From Melanocharis versteri (lineage: Eukaryota > Chordata > Aves > Passeriformes > Melanocharitidae): DNA of 64,000 nucleotides. This document shows, one piece after another, positions 1 to 12,797 of this stretch (its first letter is position 1; every line of letters starts with the position of its first letter). A program made the translations under genes and the position numbers. The stretch is from NCBI GenBank assembly GCA_013397845.1, contig VZTG01005544.1:1-64000 (forward strand), given 5' to 3'. A model generated the notes under the pieces. That model saw only the letters and a list, made by a program, of their open reading frames with translations. It was not told the DNA's origin and did not search any database.

Positions 1-3000
1 CAAAGGTTAAAAAGTTAGTTACCGTATTCCTGTGTGAACACTTTCTTTTCTGTACTTTTGGACAAAAGAGAGCTTTCTCATGCAGAAGAATTTGTCAAAT
101 GTTTTCAAGATGTCTATTGAACGTGACTTAGATGTGAAGCAGACACTCAACAGTTTAGTATCCCCAGGACCTCGTCATTTTTGGTCAAGTCTAGGAACAC
201 ATGTGGACATCCTGTGGCACTCTATATTAGCAAACAGGATCCTTCCAAGAGCTCCAGGAGCTCTATACAGAAAGAAGTGTGGCCAAAGTTAAATGTTTTT
301 CCTTTTCTGCGGAAAATAGCAGTAGGTACTAACATCATCTGTGTTTGTTACACTCTTTTTTGTGCAGTGGCCCATCTGGGACCAGGGGTGAATGTCTCCT
401 CCTGAAGCTTGCCTGGGAACAAGGGTGCTTTTGTCTTGGTTGGGAGCTGAGGGCTTGAGTCTACTATGGATGATGAAAACTTGGTCTTTCCCATGCCCAT
501 GTGAACGCACCAAAAAAAAGGTTTTTTACTCCATACTTTAAAAGCTTTCTTAACAAACAAGGAAAGAGCACAAGAAAGATATGGTGAAGTCACGCCTTTT
601 TTTGGCTTCAGTCTTGGAATTAGATGCTTAAATCCCTGGTTAACTCCTATGGGGCATGCACAGCCTCGTTATTGGTGCTGGCTATCACCCCCTTAGAAGC
701 CTCCTGCCCCACAGTGCTGTCGGCGTGCTTTGGTAAGGTCTCTCAGCCACACCAGGCTGTTCTCACAGCTTGCCTTGCAAAGAAATTAGAAAGGATTCCC
801 AAGCAGGAGGAGCTTTCACCAAAACTCACTGAACAGGAGGCAAGTCTCAGGATCCAAAGGGTGATCCAGACTGTGAGTGGGCCATAAATACTTGTTGTCC
901 ATGCTAACCCTTCCGCTGTCATATGCTCCTTGTTTCCATTACCTGTGCTTAGGGAAGGCAGCCAGCATGTGTGTGCCTTTCCTTATGCTGTGAATATACC
1001 TTAATTTTGTGCAAACACACACTCAGCTGTTCTGCTCCTCAGCACCCCATCTGCAGAGAAGGAGATGACAACACTTTCCCACCTCAGAGATCCTCATAGT
1101 GGAGGCTGTCGTGATTTCAACAGATGGTGCCTTTGAATTTAGAGGAGGAAATCAGCTGGTAATCTGGATTTAGAGAGCTACATACACTTCATTTCATGCA
1201 TCACATTGGGACAAACCTCCTGGAGCCTGTTCCTCAGGCTGGGAGCTTGCCCAGGGGAGGGCTGTGTAGATATTTCATTTCCTACAGTGGCTATTTCAAT
1301 TTTAGCCCCTTTTCTGAGCAGGGACAAATGTCTTAATTTTACAAATAATGGCAGAATGCGTCTAAGGCAAGACAATTTAGATGGATGGATTTTGGCTGAT
1401 ATTTAAGAACTGTAATAAATAATCTCCTCCTCGCCCACGCCTCTCCTAGAAATCTACATACCTTTGTGCATATATTATAACAAACTCTAATAAAGAAATA
1501 ATCCAAAATGGCACCTGTTAAAAAAAAAAAAAAAAGAGAAGAATAACCCCAAAATGTAGGTTATTGAAATATGAGTGTAATATAGAAAAGATAGCAGTGC
1601 TGATATTAATGACCTATCTGTCTCCTGATGCACTTAAAAAGTCTCTCATGTATTTTATTTTATTTTTTATTAGAAACTGTATCATTAGCTCTAAAAATCT
1701 TACTGGAAAGGGCGAAGAGAAAGACCTGACTTTTTAAAAGCCAAATTCAGCTAGACTTTTTTCGTACTTAAAAAAAAAGAAGAAGATTTTTTCATAAATA
1801 TTTTTTCCCCTCTGGCTGGAATATTAGGACAGTATATTAAATTCCTGCCCCCAATTCCACAAAAGGAAGACCCAACTACATTTACATAATAATGTCCCTA
1901 CTGTGCTTTTGACAGATGGGTTTCATCGACACAGACATACTGTTAGGGGCCTAGCAATAGATTAAAAAAACAACAACAATAGATTGTAACATAATAAAAG
2001 TGTATTGTAATGTACATCATAACTTTTGGCCAAGGTTAAATATCCAGTTGGTGTATGAAAGTCGTATTCCATTAGACAAAATAGATGTCACACAGCAAAG
2101 CATTAAAGATGAGTTGACTGAGCCATTTGTTTTTATTTATATTACATTATATTTTCCTTGATTCTATTTATGAAGTAAGTTAAAAAAAAAAAAAANCAAT
2201 GAAAAAAAAAAAAAAAAAAAAAAGATCCTCTAGTCCCCCTTTCTCACCTATACCACTGCACCACAATGTTATTGACAGCGAGTGCCTCCAAGTGAGGCTG
2301 CCCATGGGGAAGGGCACTGCACAAAACCACAAGATCCACCTGCTGAAGTGGCAGCACTCCTGTGTGGATACACCTGAGCAGCCTGAAAGCTCTTACAAGG
2401 TTAGCAAGCCAGACACAGCACCATCAAGCCCACCAAGTACCAGCCTCTGTTTATGATTTCAGAGTCCATATTGAAAGTCATTTGCTGAGCTGCCATGAGG
2501 ACCCTGCTGCCCCCACTCTTTGCTGTCTGCCTTAAGTCTGACAGAATAAATTGATTTGTAATATAGGGACTCTTGGAGGTATTATCCAGGTGAATTTATT
2601 GGGGTAGGATGTGTAGTGCTACACCAGGAGTCCTGTCCACTGCAGTGCTCATGCTGGGTCAAATTACAGGTGAGTTGTGTGCACTGTTTCTTCCTTACAT
2701 CTCTGCAGCTGCCTTTAGTCCTCAGGAGGTTCTCCCTAAGCCTCTGAAAAGAAAAGAGAGCAGCATGTGTCTTATTTTTATTGTTGTTGGTTCTTTCCCC
2801 TTTCCTCCCCCCTCTAAGCTCCGGCAAATTTGTGCCTTTCTTAGTAATGGCTTTGTGCAGCTTCACGATAAAAGTCATCCACCAAAGAGACAGAGCAGTT
2901 TTCTCTGCATGTCTCCCTGAAAGGTACTCTTGGTTGTGAGAGCTTCACAGCCTCTCTTTAATGTCAAGTTATATGGTTTTGGGGGCTTTCCCAACTCCAT

Positions 3001-5807
3001 CAATCCCCCTGACGGCATAGACACTTTGAGTGGAGTGGTGAGGACAGAACTGATAAACTGCAGCCTCCTCCGGTACTGGACTCTCTCCAAGGAGACAATA
3101 ATGCTCTCCCCAGGAAGCGGTTTTTGCTCCATATAAAAACATTTTCCCACCAGGAGGTGGTAGCCAAGATGCACATGGGGATGAGTGCCACCAGGCATCA
3201 AGTCAGGCTGACCTCGCTGGTGACACCATCCTTCCCTTCCCTCGCAGCTGGGGTGGGGGCAATGGACTCCGAGTTGTTTCTCACATTGTCATGACAACAT
3301 GCAGCCAGAGGGTCCCAGCCTGCCTTGGAGAAGCTGTTGTGGTGCCCAGAGCAGCCCAAGAACAGAGAACTGTCGCGGAGATCACTGAGAGAAGGCATTC
3401 ACTAGAAAGGAAGGATGAAGGAGAAGGAAATGCCACCTCTAACCATCTGGGAATTGACAGGTCAGTCACTCTAGGTTTCTGCTGGTATGTGCCTACTCAG
3501 GCTGCAGAGAGCATGGCACAGGTAAAGGGAGTTCTCACGGAAAGGAGGTCACAACCTAAGGGAATGGACTTGTGCTAGAAGAAAGGAAATGTATTTTGCT
3601 GCTCTACACAAAGGAGGCAGAGATAACTCAGTCCACTGTACTGTTTACACGTCGTGTCTGCGGACGAGCAAGGAAATTAATTCCAGATCATCTATAAGCA
3701 CACTAAATATATCCTTGCTTTTATTCCACTTCCAGCAAACTCCAGAAGTGAGCCCTGGAAGACTAAGAGGTTACCTGGGCAGGCAGGTGTTCCTCTTTCC
3801 TCTTTTGGTCCTGACAGTCAGGCAGAGAGACTGTAGGTGCCTGTCCACCAAAACAAGTCCTTGGGATGGATATGCACCACACAAAGAGGTTGAGGCAGTG
3901 GGTTTTATTTTCCCTTCCTTACCATGTGCTATAAAGTACCGGGGGTCACACAACATTTTGGCTATTTCCAGACTCCAACTCTCTGCTGTCATAACACCAG
4001 GATCGTGTCAGAACCACCCTAACTTGATTTACTTCCCATCCTGGAAAGAGACTCTTTTCCTGCCATCACATTGCTGAACTTGATTTCTAACGTTAAAAAC
4101 TAAATATACAGAGATCCATGTTTTGCAGTGGGTTAACATAGCACTAATCCAAACAACTCTTTATTCATAAGTACATTACATATACCAGAATGAAGGTTTT
4201 TGTTTGTTTTTATTTCTTAATCACATTCTGAAGAGGTCATATGTGAAACACAGCTGCAAGAAATTTTATTTTTTTTTAATCAGTCTTCCTCCTTATTTAT
4301 TCTTATAAGATTATATGGCTATCTGCTTTTAATTTCCTATTTAAAGCATATCTCCAACTTGTAAATAAATATGCTTTTCTTGTTCAGGTCAAGTTTTAGT
4401 CACCAATTAATGAGGAAAATGCATTAGACATCAATGCCCTCTTCTAGGGTTGTTGGTAAAGTAAAATCTAATTATATTCTGGTCTTTGCACTTGTGGGAG
4501 ATATTTAGAATTTGTTTATACTCAGAGTCTTGACTGAAGGTAAACTGACACATCATGTGTGCGTTTTGAGAACCAACATCTACTTTCACTGACTGAAGAG
4601 TATTTTTGTGGTCTAGCATCTGTCTGCACAGGGATGCAGGTGGGGAAGAAGAGGGAGGAAGCCATTTCTGCAATGTGTTCAGTTTAACCAGAGAAAACTA
4701 CGACCAGACATTTAACATTACTGGAAAACTTCCACATAATCCACGTCCATACAACCAGGACACTGGGATAAGCACCAGTGAAGGATTCAGCCATTCTGAT
4801 TAATGTGCGATTCAAACAGGCAAGTAAATCTCTGATGAAGTTATGGGTAGCTCTTTCCAACAAGAGATGGGAGGAAATTCAGCAAGGTCTAGGAAGTACT
4901 CACTGTTGCCCTGGGACAGAAAACAGTTTTTGTTTCTGTACCTAAACTCTGATATGCAGTGGGTAAAAAGAGAGGCATCCATGCAGATAAGATCCTCAGA
5001 TGGTGCTGCAGGGCTAACTCAATTGCTTTCCTCCTGTGTTTGCTAAAATTGGTACCTCCTGTGCAAAAGCCATGGTAAACAAATAGCAGTATCATTCCAA
5101 ATGTACTGTCATCATCATCATCACAGGCCTCCTCCTGACCACTACAAGATGAAGACCTGACCTTAAAAATGGCACCCCTGGCTCGGACCAAATGTGACCA
5201 CTTTTGTCTGTGCCATCTGTCTATTCATCTCGGTGACAGGCAGCCCTGGCTCTGCTCTCTGCCCAACCACTATGAATAGGCAAGTGACTGCAAATGAGCT
5301 TCACTTAAATGGAGAGAGCTGATACCAGCCTCGGGAAAGTACTTCACACATCACAGTAGGAAAGGGCCATTGTTTTTGTGCAGATTTGGGTTTTATTTCT
5401 CACTGCGCTTAGAAGGAAGGAAATTTTGTTCCTTGGGGGTAATGCAGATGTTTGTATGAGTAGTTAGTTAAGGGACAATAGAACAGTTTCAGGGATGTGG
5501 TCCAAACAGAAGGGGCATTATGGGGCAAGAACTGAAGAGCCCAGTGAGAGGAGAAAATGAGTGGATTTTTTTTTCCTGAGGTACATGCTCAGAAGTAAGA
5601 CCATAGGGAAGGTAATAAGTCCCTGGAAGGCATTTGGGATTTGTTTTGAAAATCATCTGATTAAACCATGTTCTTCACTCAGCCAGTAAAAACACAGCTC
5701 TTTTTCTTCTCACAAAAAATCTTACCTCCTAGGAATTAATGAAAATTTAGAGACTAGAAATCACAGTGAGAGAGGAAATAAAGAGCAGTGATCAAGATGC
5801 AAAAAGA
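1..5807. other. unique AT-rich non-coding sequence
   Basis: I see no recognisable gene, RNA gene or interspersed repeat in this stretch. Short open frames occur in all six frames, the longest about 160 codons at 3589-4077, but none has a domain, signal peptide or family resemblance. Poly(A) runs lie near 1520-1534 and 2182-2223, the second broken by a single N at 2196. A short CAT repeat lies near 5109-5124. The segment is most simply read as intron or intergenic DNA. Confidence 0.6.
2182..2223. repeat. poly(A) run with an ambiguous base
   Basis: Two A runs (about 14 and 22 bases) are separated by a short non-A spacer. An N at 2196 probably marks a base-calling or polishing failure in the homopolymer. 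No retrotransposon body is recognisable immediately upstream on the plus strand, so this is listed as a simple repeat. Confidence 0.8.
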
Positions 5808-5945
5808 ACTGAATTAATGTCTCTGTTCTGCCATAAAGTGTCTTTTATAAATCTGGACAAAATAACCTTTCTACACCGAAGTTTCACAGGTGAAATAGAC
5901 ATAACAACATTATTTACCTTTCTAGAGGCTGGAAAGGGCACACAA
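5808..5945 (+). mobile_element. MIR-type SINE remnant (old, diverged)
   Basis: The segment follows the conserved core and 3' part of the ancient amniote MIR/CORE-SINE. A 'tctgccat'-type stretch is followed by a decayed relative of the 'ggacaagtcactt' core near 5853-5870. Then comes a pyrimidine-rich part and a match to the 'cayrggtgaaatagacataa' region at 5886-5905. It ends with a 'tatttacct' stretch. Divergence is high, with no target-site duplication or tail visible, as expected for a family that predates birds. The call rests on pattern recognition alone; alignment to the MIR consensus would settle it. Confidence 0.55.
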
Positions 5946-6075
5946 ATGTGAATAATCTAATATTGGGTCCTTGTTTTCTAGTGATATCATTGTCTTTTTA
6001 TGCTGGGTCACTTTACTAATAGGGTGTGCTCTTCAGGCCGCAGATTTTGCCATAAGCTCACACTGGTTTCTATTT

Positions 6076-6620
6076 CACAGAATCACAGAAGTGTTGGGGT
6101 TAGAAGAGACCTCTGGAGAAGACCCAGTCCAACTTCTTGTCAAGGCAGGGCCACCTGGAGCACGTGACAGAGGAACACATCCAGGTGGGGTTTGAATGTC
6201 TCCAGAGAGGGAGACTCTACAAGCACTCCGGGCTGTTCCAGCGCTCTGCCACCCTCAATGCAAAGAAGGTTTTCCTCACACTGAGGTGAAACTTTTTGTG
6301 TTTTAGTTTATGACCACTGCTCATCCTGTCACTGAGCACCACTGAAAAGAGTCTGGCACCATCCTCTAACAACTGCCTCTGAGATACTTATATGCATTAA
6401 TGAGATCCCCTCCCAGTGTTCTCCTCTGGACTAAACTGGCCCAGCTCTCACATCTCTTCTCATAAGAGAGAGGCTCTAAATCCTTTATGCTCCAGGTGTT
6501 TATGGCCTCTGTTGGACCCTCTCCAGTAGCTCCTTGTGCTGAGGAACCCAGAACTTAACACAGCATTTCTTCCAGGACTGCAGGTGGGCATGATGTGTTC
6601 CTTGACCATATCATACTGAT
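6076..6620 (-). mobile_element. CR1 LINE fragment, 3' end, minus strand
   Basis: The plus strand opens with the antisense of a CR1 3' terminus ('acagaatcacagaa', then a degraded 'ggttrgaagagacctctgga'). It continues through the antisense 3' UTR and the end of ORF2. Recognisable antisense landmarks include 'tgttccagcgctctgccacc' near 6236-6255, 'cactgagcaccactgaaaag' near 6331-6350 and the 'gagatcccctcccag' block near 6401. The element is 5'-truncated, which is usual for CR1. No frame is intact. The upstream limit is approximate, because similarity fades after about 6600. Confidence 0.9.
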
Positions 6621-7324
6621 TCTGGAACTCTTTTCTGTTCTTGGTGCACAGAACAGTGCTTTACCTGATGGAGGATAGATGAGAAAATAGGACAGATGTT
6701 AGGAAGGATGTGCATGGAATATTTTGGGAGGGGTATGAGGAAACCAGAGGAAAACTGCAAGTGGAATAGGAGTGGGGGAGCAGAGAAGGCTGGATTACAG
6801 ACACCAGACCGAAGGAGTGATAAAATGAGCTGTGGCTCCCAGGCAGGAGTGAGGAGGGTGGCTCAGACAGCAGTGTCATTGTGTGATGCTTGGCTGCTTC
6901 TCCAGATGGAGACTTTTGAAGCCAGGCATCATGGACAGTTTGCCCATAAGTGGTGTGCCAGTGCCTGAGATATTTGTTAAGCCAGGACTATTAATTCCTC
7001 ACTTACACAAGCACTTAAGTTCACCAACAACTGTTTAAAAGTCATTGATAATGTTTAGCGGTGGTAAGATGATCAGCTTTTTGTTTTGCCTCTAAGCATC
7101 ATTAATGTAGTGGATAAAGCCAGAGGAATACAAAACAGCCCTCACTTTGGTGGCATTTTGTTTTCAGTGTGATTATTGTGATTACAGGCTACTACCACTT
7201 CTGGACAGTTAGGATGAGATGGGCGTCCATTGGACATAAGTATGGAACAAAACAGACTGTCCTGAAGAACTGGTCATATAAATGGGCAGGTCATTGGAAA
7301 GCTGGGAGGGGGAAAAAGAAATAA
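6621..7324. other. unique non-coding sequence
   Basis: This stretch lies between two CR1 tails. I see no gene or repeat that I can name. Confidence 0.5.
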
Positions 7325-7405
7325 CAGAATGGTTTAGGTTGAAAGGGACCTTAAATATTATCTAGTTCCAATCTCCCTGCCATGGGCGGGGACGCCTTCC
7401 ACAAA
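7325..7405 (-). mobile_element. CR1 LINE 3' tail, very short copy
   Basis: About 80 bases match the antisense of a CR1 3' end: 'cagaatggtttaggttgaaa' at 7325-7344, the 'gggaccttaaa' block, then 'ctgccatgggcggggac' and 'gccttccac'. Similarity stops abruptly at about 7405. This is an extremely 5'-truncated insertion, or one interrupted by a later rearrangement. Confidence 0.9.
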
Positions 7406-10400
7406 TGCAAAGAAGATATTTGTTCCAGCAGCCACAGCAAGTCTCTGGGCAAGAGAGGAAAAATACAAAAATCCCTTGATTACTAAAATTCCATTTAACC
7501 TACATCCATAGACTTCTGGACCAGGATGCAACAAGACTGGTTCTAGTGTACTAGGAACCAAAACACATGGCATCATGCGATGAAGACATACTTTCTCGAC
7601 TGCATTGGGCAGCTCTGCTCAGACAGTTGGTCAGATTATTCAGGAAAGATTATTCAGCAAAGTTCTCCCTGTTTTTTCCCCAGATCCCACCGTGAAGATG
7701 AGATCTTGACTTGTTTCTACCACAAAACAGTCAAAGAATCTTTCTTGTAGCAGTAATCTGGTGGAACAGACCTGGCTATTTTGTACAGAGGAAAGACACC
7801 CATGTTGGTGTTTAATAGCTCAGCCTACCTCTGTGTTGGCCTGAGAGTCTCCATGTGGTGACTGGATCTAGAGGTCCGGCATTATGCATAATATTCCCAG
7901 ATAACATTTGTGTGCCTCTACTGCCCATTTGAGGCTTTAGAAGTGTGTGGGCAGGAAGCTACGCATTTTAAAACATGCATCAAGGAAAGCACAGGCCACG
8001 AGGGTGGTAAATCCAGGTCTAGAATTCAGAAAGGAAAAGGAAACATCAGCTTAGCAAGGAACTGAGATCTTGCTGCAAGCCGGCGTACAGCATTTTAGCA
8101 CGGCACATTACCTAGATTTAGGTGGCAGCTTGTCACTGTGGGACCTTGTGCTGCCTCTCTGTTGTAACTAATGAGCCTGTATAGCCAAGTGGGCTCCTTG
8201 CACGGCTACCAGAGAGGAAAGAGAAAGGTGATCTTAGAGTTTATGGGGTTTAATAAAGCCCTCGAGCACACAGCCTCTCTCCTTCCTCCTGTTGCTGCTG
8301 TTCCAGATTCTGTTTTACCTTACAAAGCAGAGAAAAGAACTGCAAAGAGAGGAAAGCCGTTGATGTTTCTGGGTTACATATATGGAATAATGGTGAAAAC
8401 TGGACAGATTGCCCCAGAGGTGAGTAAGCATGGAAATCTCATGGCCTTGGCACAGGCAGGAAGTTCCGTGGGTGAAGTCTGGTCTTGGTATGCATAACCT
8501 AAACAAGTTACTCGAAGGTCCATCTTTCCCCTGCATGACTACACATCCATTGTCTTCACTGACGAAGTAGAAAGGAAGGGTGTCAAATCAAAGCTGGTCT
8601 CTAGGAATGTATGTACTTGGCCCGGGGATCATCTTTGTAGTTGGGGGTAAGACTTTGAGACCCTGACTCAAACAACAAGCAGAAAACATCCATTTTACTG
8701 AGGGGGATGTTCAGTTCAGATGGGTTTTTGTAGTGTTGTAGAAATTTGCTGCCAAACCCTTTTTTCTCTTTCTGCCTGTATAAAAAATTACTCTGAATGC
8801 AATAAGAACAAGGTGTTCTAATTAAATAGATTTGTTTACATCTTGTAACATGAAAAACTAATTCAGTCTGATATACTGTAGGTTCTTGCACTATCTCTCT
8901 CCCACTTCATGTAAAATTACTCATTTTAAGTAGTATTTTATTTAAGAATATTTAAAAAGTGGACTTGATTAAACTAAAACTGATTTAAGTTCCAAAGTGT
9001 TTATTTCTAAAACAAAGATTTCTCTTCAGAGGGCAAGAAGATGGGAGGGGGAGGGCAGAACCTGTGCTATATCTCACAGTATTTCCTCCCTGTTTTATTA
9101 CATTGCAAAGGTCCCTACCTTTGCTAGTCATGAGAACTCATAGCCTGTGGCTAGAACACATTTTTATTAAGTGAAGGTTAAAGTCAGGGCCCAAACAGAT
9201 CCACTGTAATATGATTACAAACATAATATCCTGACCCAGACCTGTGCCACAGCATCAGCTCCAGATCAGAAGCAAAGGCAAAAGCTTCCTGACTTTAACT
9301 GTATTCCTACCAGCGTAAAGAATTCTGCACGTTCTCCACCCAGGTAGAGCTGGACCACCCTTAAAGGTGCCACCACACAAATTATGTGGAAGATAAAGAC
9401 TGCAGTTAACATGGGGTCCAGCTGCAACACAAGTAAGAACAAATCTTGGCAACTCACAGGACAGGCCTGCCCATCAAGCAATTTTTGCAGGTTTATACAG
9501 TAAGCCTGGATGAAACTGTTGCAGGGAAGAATAACATCACAATTAATTTTATTTCTCAGGTTGTCATAGTGAGATAAACAAGAAACTTTAGTGCCACTTA
9601 GACAAAATTTACTTCAGGGACAGGGAGCTGAGAGGAGAAGAACCTGAACATCCAGTCCATCCTCGCACCAGAAAGACAGCAATGTCTGCATGCAGCGCCT
9701 ATCAAGCAACAATTCTGTATGCTGTATTTCCATCCATGTGGGCTGTAAGTGGTGAAGTAATGGCCTGCTTAAGAAGTAGGGTAAGTACCAGATTGGCCAG
9801 TATTCTTCAAGAGAAATTCCCTCTGTAAAGACAAGAATAGGACCATTTCCTGAGACCACCAAGTGCCACAGCAGCAAGATAAGGGGACTCAGAACCCTGA
9901 ATAAGTAATTTCTGCACTATCCTTTTGTTCCTGCTACTGAATATGGCCTCCGTAGGCAGCTGTGCTCATCCTGAAACAGAGCTTGGGAACTGGCGGCTGC
10001 AGAGAGACTTGGTCAGCTCTTGGCCACAGCAAGAGGAATGTCTCAGTGTGTAACTATGGCTGACAAAGGTGCAGTTCTTAAGACATAAAAGCCACTTTTA
10101 ATATAGTAAGTTCATTAATGTGTATCAAAAGAAAACAAAGGTTTGAAACAACTCTCTTTTTTTACTAAATCCTTTTGCCTAAATGAAACAAAATTGTGCT
10201 AGCTTGCAAAGTTCTTTTTTTTTTTTTTTGAGGGGTAAGCAAATTGCTTTTGCAAGTTCTCACTCTGCTCCAGCTCTCTGGCAGCCAGAGTTGCAGGAGA
10301 TGTGGGGATGCTAAGTGACTTGGGTTCGTGCCTCCCTGGCAGCTGGAGCTGTAGGGAGACTGGGAACTGGGCAGGAGTTGGGTGCTCAGCCCCTGGCCCC

Positions 10401-12230
10401 CTGCCTGCTGCAAGGCTCCTGCTTTCATCAATTGCCTGTCTGTGCACAGAAAGCTAAAGTGACAAAAGCCTTCAAGGGGGGAGGATAAAGGGAACAGCCA
10501 GGCAAAATCACGGCTGTCTCTCCAAAACTAAAAGAGAATTATAAGAAAGAAAAGATCAGACTCAAATTTTTCACTGATTTGAAATTTTCCACGGGAACAT
10601 CATTTGATTGGAGGGGGAATGTTCTACCAGGAAATCATTCCAGTGGGCAAGGAAAGAAGGTGAATTATGCAAAATTCTCTCAGGCTCCTTGATGGTCTCA
10701 CTGAAATGTGCCCACCACCTTTCAGGAAAATGATCAGTACTTTCTAAGAGACACTTTGCACCTTCTGAGGGTTTTGCCTTAAATTTGGTGTAACTTGGAG
10801 ATAAGGCACACAGAGGGTAAGAGCTCAAGGGAAGAGTAATTTTCACCTTTCTGGTGCTTACAGCATGATAAAAAACTTTCCTCCGTGCTTTTGAATTAAT
10901 TCCTCAAAAGTTCCAATGCCTGCACACCCATTTGTTTCCTCATTGTTTTTATTAAACAAGAAAGGCGAGCTTTATTACTGCGCAAATGAAAGCATCACCA
11001 GAAGATAGATACTTCCCAGATTCTTATTAATCTCTAAGACTTATGAGGCTGCCTAAGTTCCACAGAAATTAACATACTCTACAGATTTCTTCCAGCAAGT
11101 CACTGAGTCCTTGCTACCCTGTATATGGAGTGATGGGAAGCCAAAAAAGAAAAACCAAAGGAGAAGAAATCTGTATTATTAGGAGGTTGTTCCAAGTCAA
11201 AATGTGCATGTGCATGCATGTCTTTGTCTACAGATATAGGGCAAGGCTCTGTGCTATGGTGCATCATCTACAGCACCATTATAGTAATTTACCATAGACT
11301 GTGGCTGTACAGACGGAACTGTGTGCCACAAAGTAGAGGTCATAATCATAATTAAAGTCCAATTGGATTTGCAATTCAAAATAATTTAAGACTAATCTCC
11401 AAAACTGCGGCTGTGCAAATTAATATGGGAGGACATTGAATTTATTCTTTTTCCCCTGTTTCCACTGTAAGATTACCCGTGCCTAACTGCAGGCACACTT
11501 AATGCCTGCATGGTAGCAACATTTAATATTCTTAGCAGAGACCAAGGTCCCATAGCAGTATCTGTTATACACAAGACAGACCCTACCCTGAACAGAACAG
11601 ACAACAAAGAACCCAGAGGCATAGCAGATAGGTGAAATGACCTAATCATCCAGGTCCATGCCTGAACACCCAGCTGAATACCCAAACCAGGACATTCTGC
11701 CTCTAATGACTCAAAAAACAGAGTGAGAGGCAGAGAGAGAGAAGTGCAAAGAGTACAGGAAGCCCTGTTCTATGCCAGGAATAACACCCATGCAATTAGG
11801 GCAGAAAAGACTTACAGCACTGGCAATATTCTTTGTATCTTCTGCTCTTTTGTAGTGGAAAATTACATGTTTTGTATTTTCTTGGTTTCTTGTGGTGCAG
11901 AGATCAATTCAGATAGGTAAGGATGTGCAGTGTTGGGAAGGTTTTTATACCTTTATTTTTCTCTTTGAAGTAGATTTTTTTATTATTATTATTTTAATTC
12001 CTTGCCATGTAAGTGGATAAGACAAGTTTTCCTGAGTGGAGACTGAAGTATATATTCTTCTTGGTCTTCACATGACCTGTGCTGCCCAGTTACTATGTTC
12101 TCTTTGACACTTCAATTTCCATAAGACCTCACCCATTCTGCCAGCTTTAATCTATGCATCACATATTTTCTACAAGTTGCTATTGGTTAGTATTGGTTAG
12201 GCAGTGAGTGCAAAATAGAGAATGAATGGG
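7406..12230. other. unique non-coding sequence
   Basis: I recognise no gene or mobile element here apart from the splice-flanked candidate at 8307-8419, which is listed separately. There is a G-rich patch near 9044-9056. A 15-base T run lies near 10215. A 10-base tandem duplication ('tattggttag' twice) at 12181-12200 lies about 30 bases before the ERVL LTR. Open frames are short and unlike known proteins. Confidence 0.5.
8307..8419 (+). other. candidate exon with strong splice sites (unassigned)
   Basis: A long pyrimidine-rich stretch at about 8276-8304 leads into 'ttccag', ending at 8306. The segment then runs 113 bases to 'cagag', followed by 'gtgagtaag' from 8420, close to the consensus donor. 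One of the three forward frames is open across the whole segment. Its product is basic (it contains 'AEKRTAKRGKP') and matches no family I know. The length is not a multiple of three, so a coding exon would shift phase. It could equally be a long non-coding RNA exon or a chance pairing of good splice sites. Confidence 0.2.
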
Positions 12231-12797
12231 TGTGCTGGTTTTGGCTGGTGTAAGGAGAGTTTTCTTCCCGGTGGCTGGTGTGGGGCTGTGGTTTGGGTTT
12301 GTGCTGAACACAGGGCTGATAACACAGAGATGTTTTTGTTTTTGCTGACCAGGGCTTGCACAGAGCCAAGGCCTTTCCTGCTTCTCCTACTGCCAGGCTG
12401 GGGAGGGGATGGGGGAGGTTGGGAGTTTAGGAGGAGACACAGCCAGGGCAGGTGACCCCAAGTGACCAATGGGACATTCCAGACCCTGTGACATCGTGCT
12501 CAGTGTGTAAAGTGGGGAGAAGAAGGAGGAAGAGAGGGGATGGTTTGGAGCTTGTCTTCCCAAGACACAGTTGAGCATAATGGGGCCCTGCTCTCCTGGA
12601 GATGGCAGAACACCTGCCTGACCATGGGTAGCAGGGAATTAATTCTTGGTTGTCTTTGCCCGTGTGTGTGGCTTTTTGCTGTCCCTATGAAACTGTCTTT
12701 ATCTCAACCCATGAGTCTCCCAGCTTTTACTCTTCCAGTGTTTTCCCCAGTCCTGCTGGTGTGGGAGTGAGTGAGTGGCTGTGTGGGGCTTAGCGGT
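12231..12797 (+). mobile_element. solo LTR of an avian ERVL-type endogenous retrovirus
   Basis: The segment starts with 'tgtgctggttttggctggtg', the characteristic 5' end of the widespread avian ERVL LTR family. It follows that family nearly end to end: the 'gctgataacacagagatgtt' block, the 'cagggcaggtgaccccaagt' block, the promoter-proximal region near 12505, the 'gagatggcagaacacctgcc' block and the 'aaactgtctttatctcaacc' block near 12690. It ends in 'gggagtgagtgagtggctg' and 'gcttag'. The last roughly 25 bases are not recognisable, so the 3' terminus and target-site duplication cannot be defined. There are no internal gag, pol or env sequences on either side, so it is a solo LTR from recombination. 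The usual TATA-like and poly(A) positions look degraded. Confidence 0.85.

Noticed and set aside
3589..4077. Open frame of 162 codons on the plus strand
   Set aside because: It has no domain, no homology that I recognise, and no codon or composition signal differing from its neighbours. A frame of this length is expected by chance in 64 kb read in six frames.
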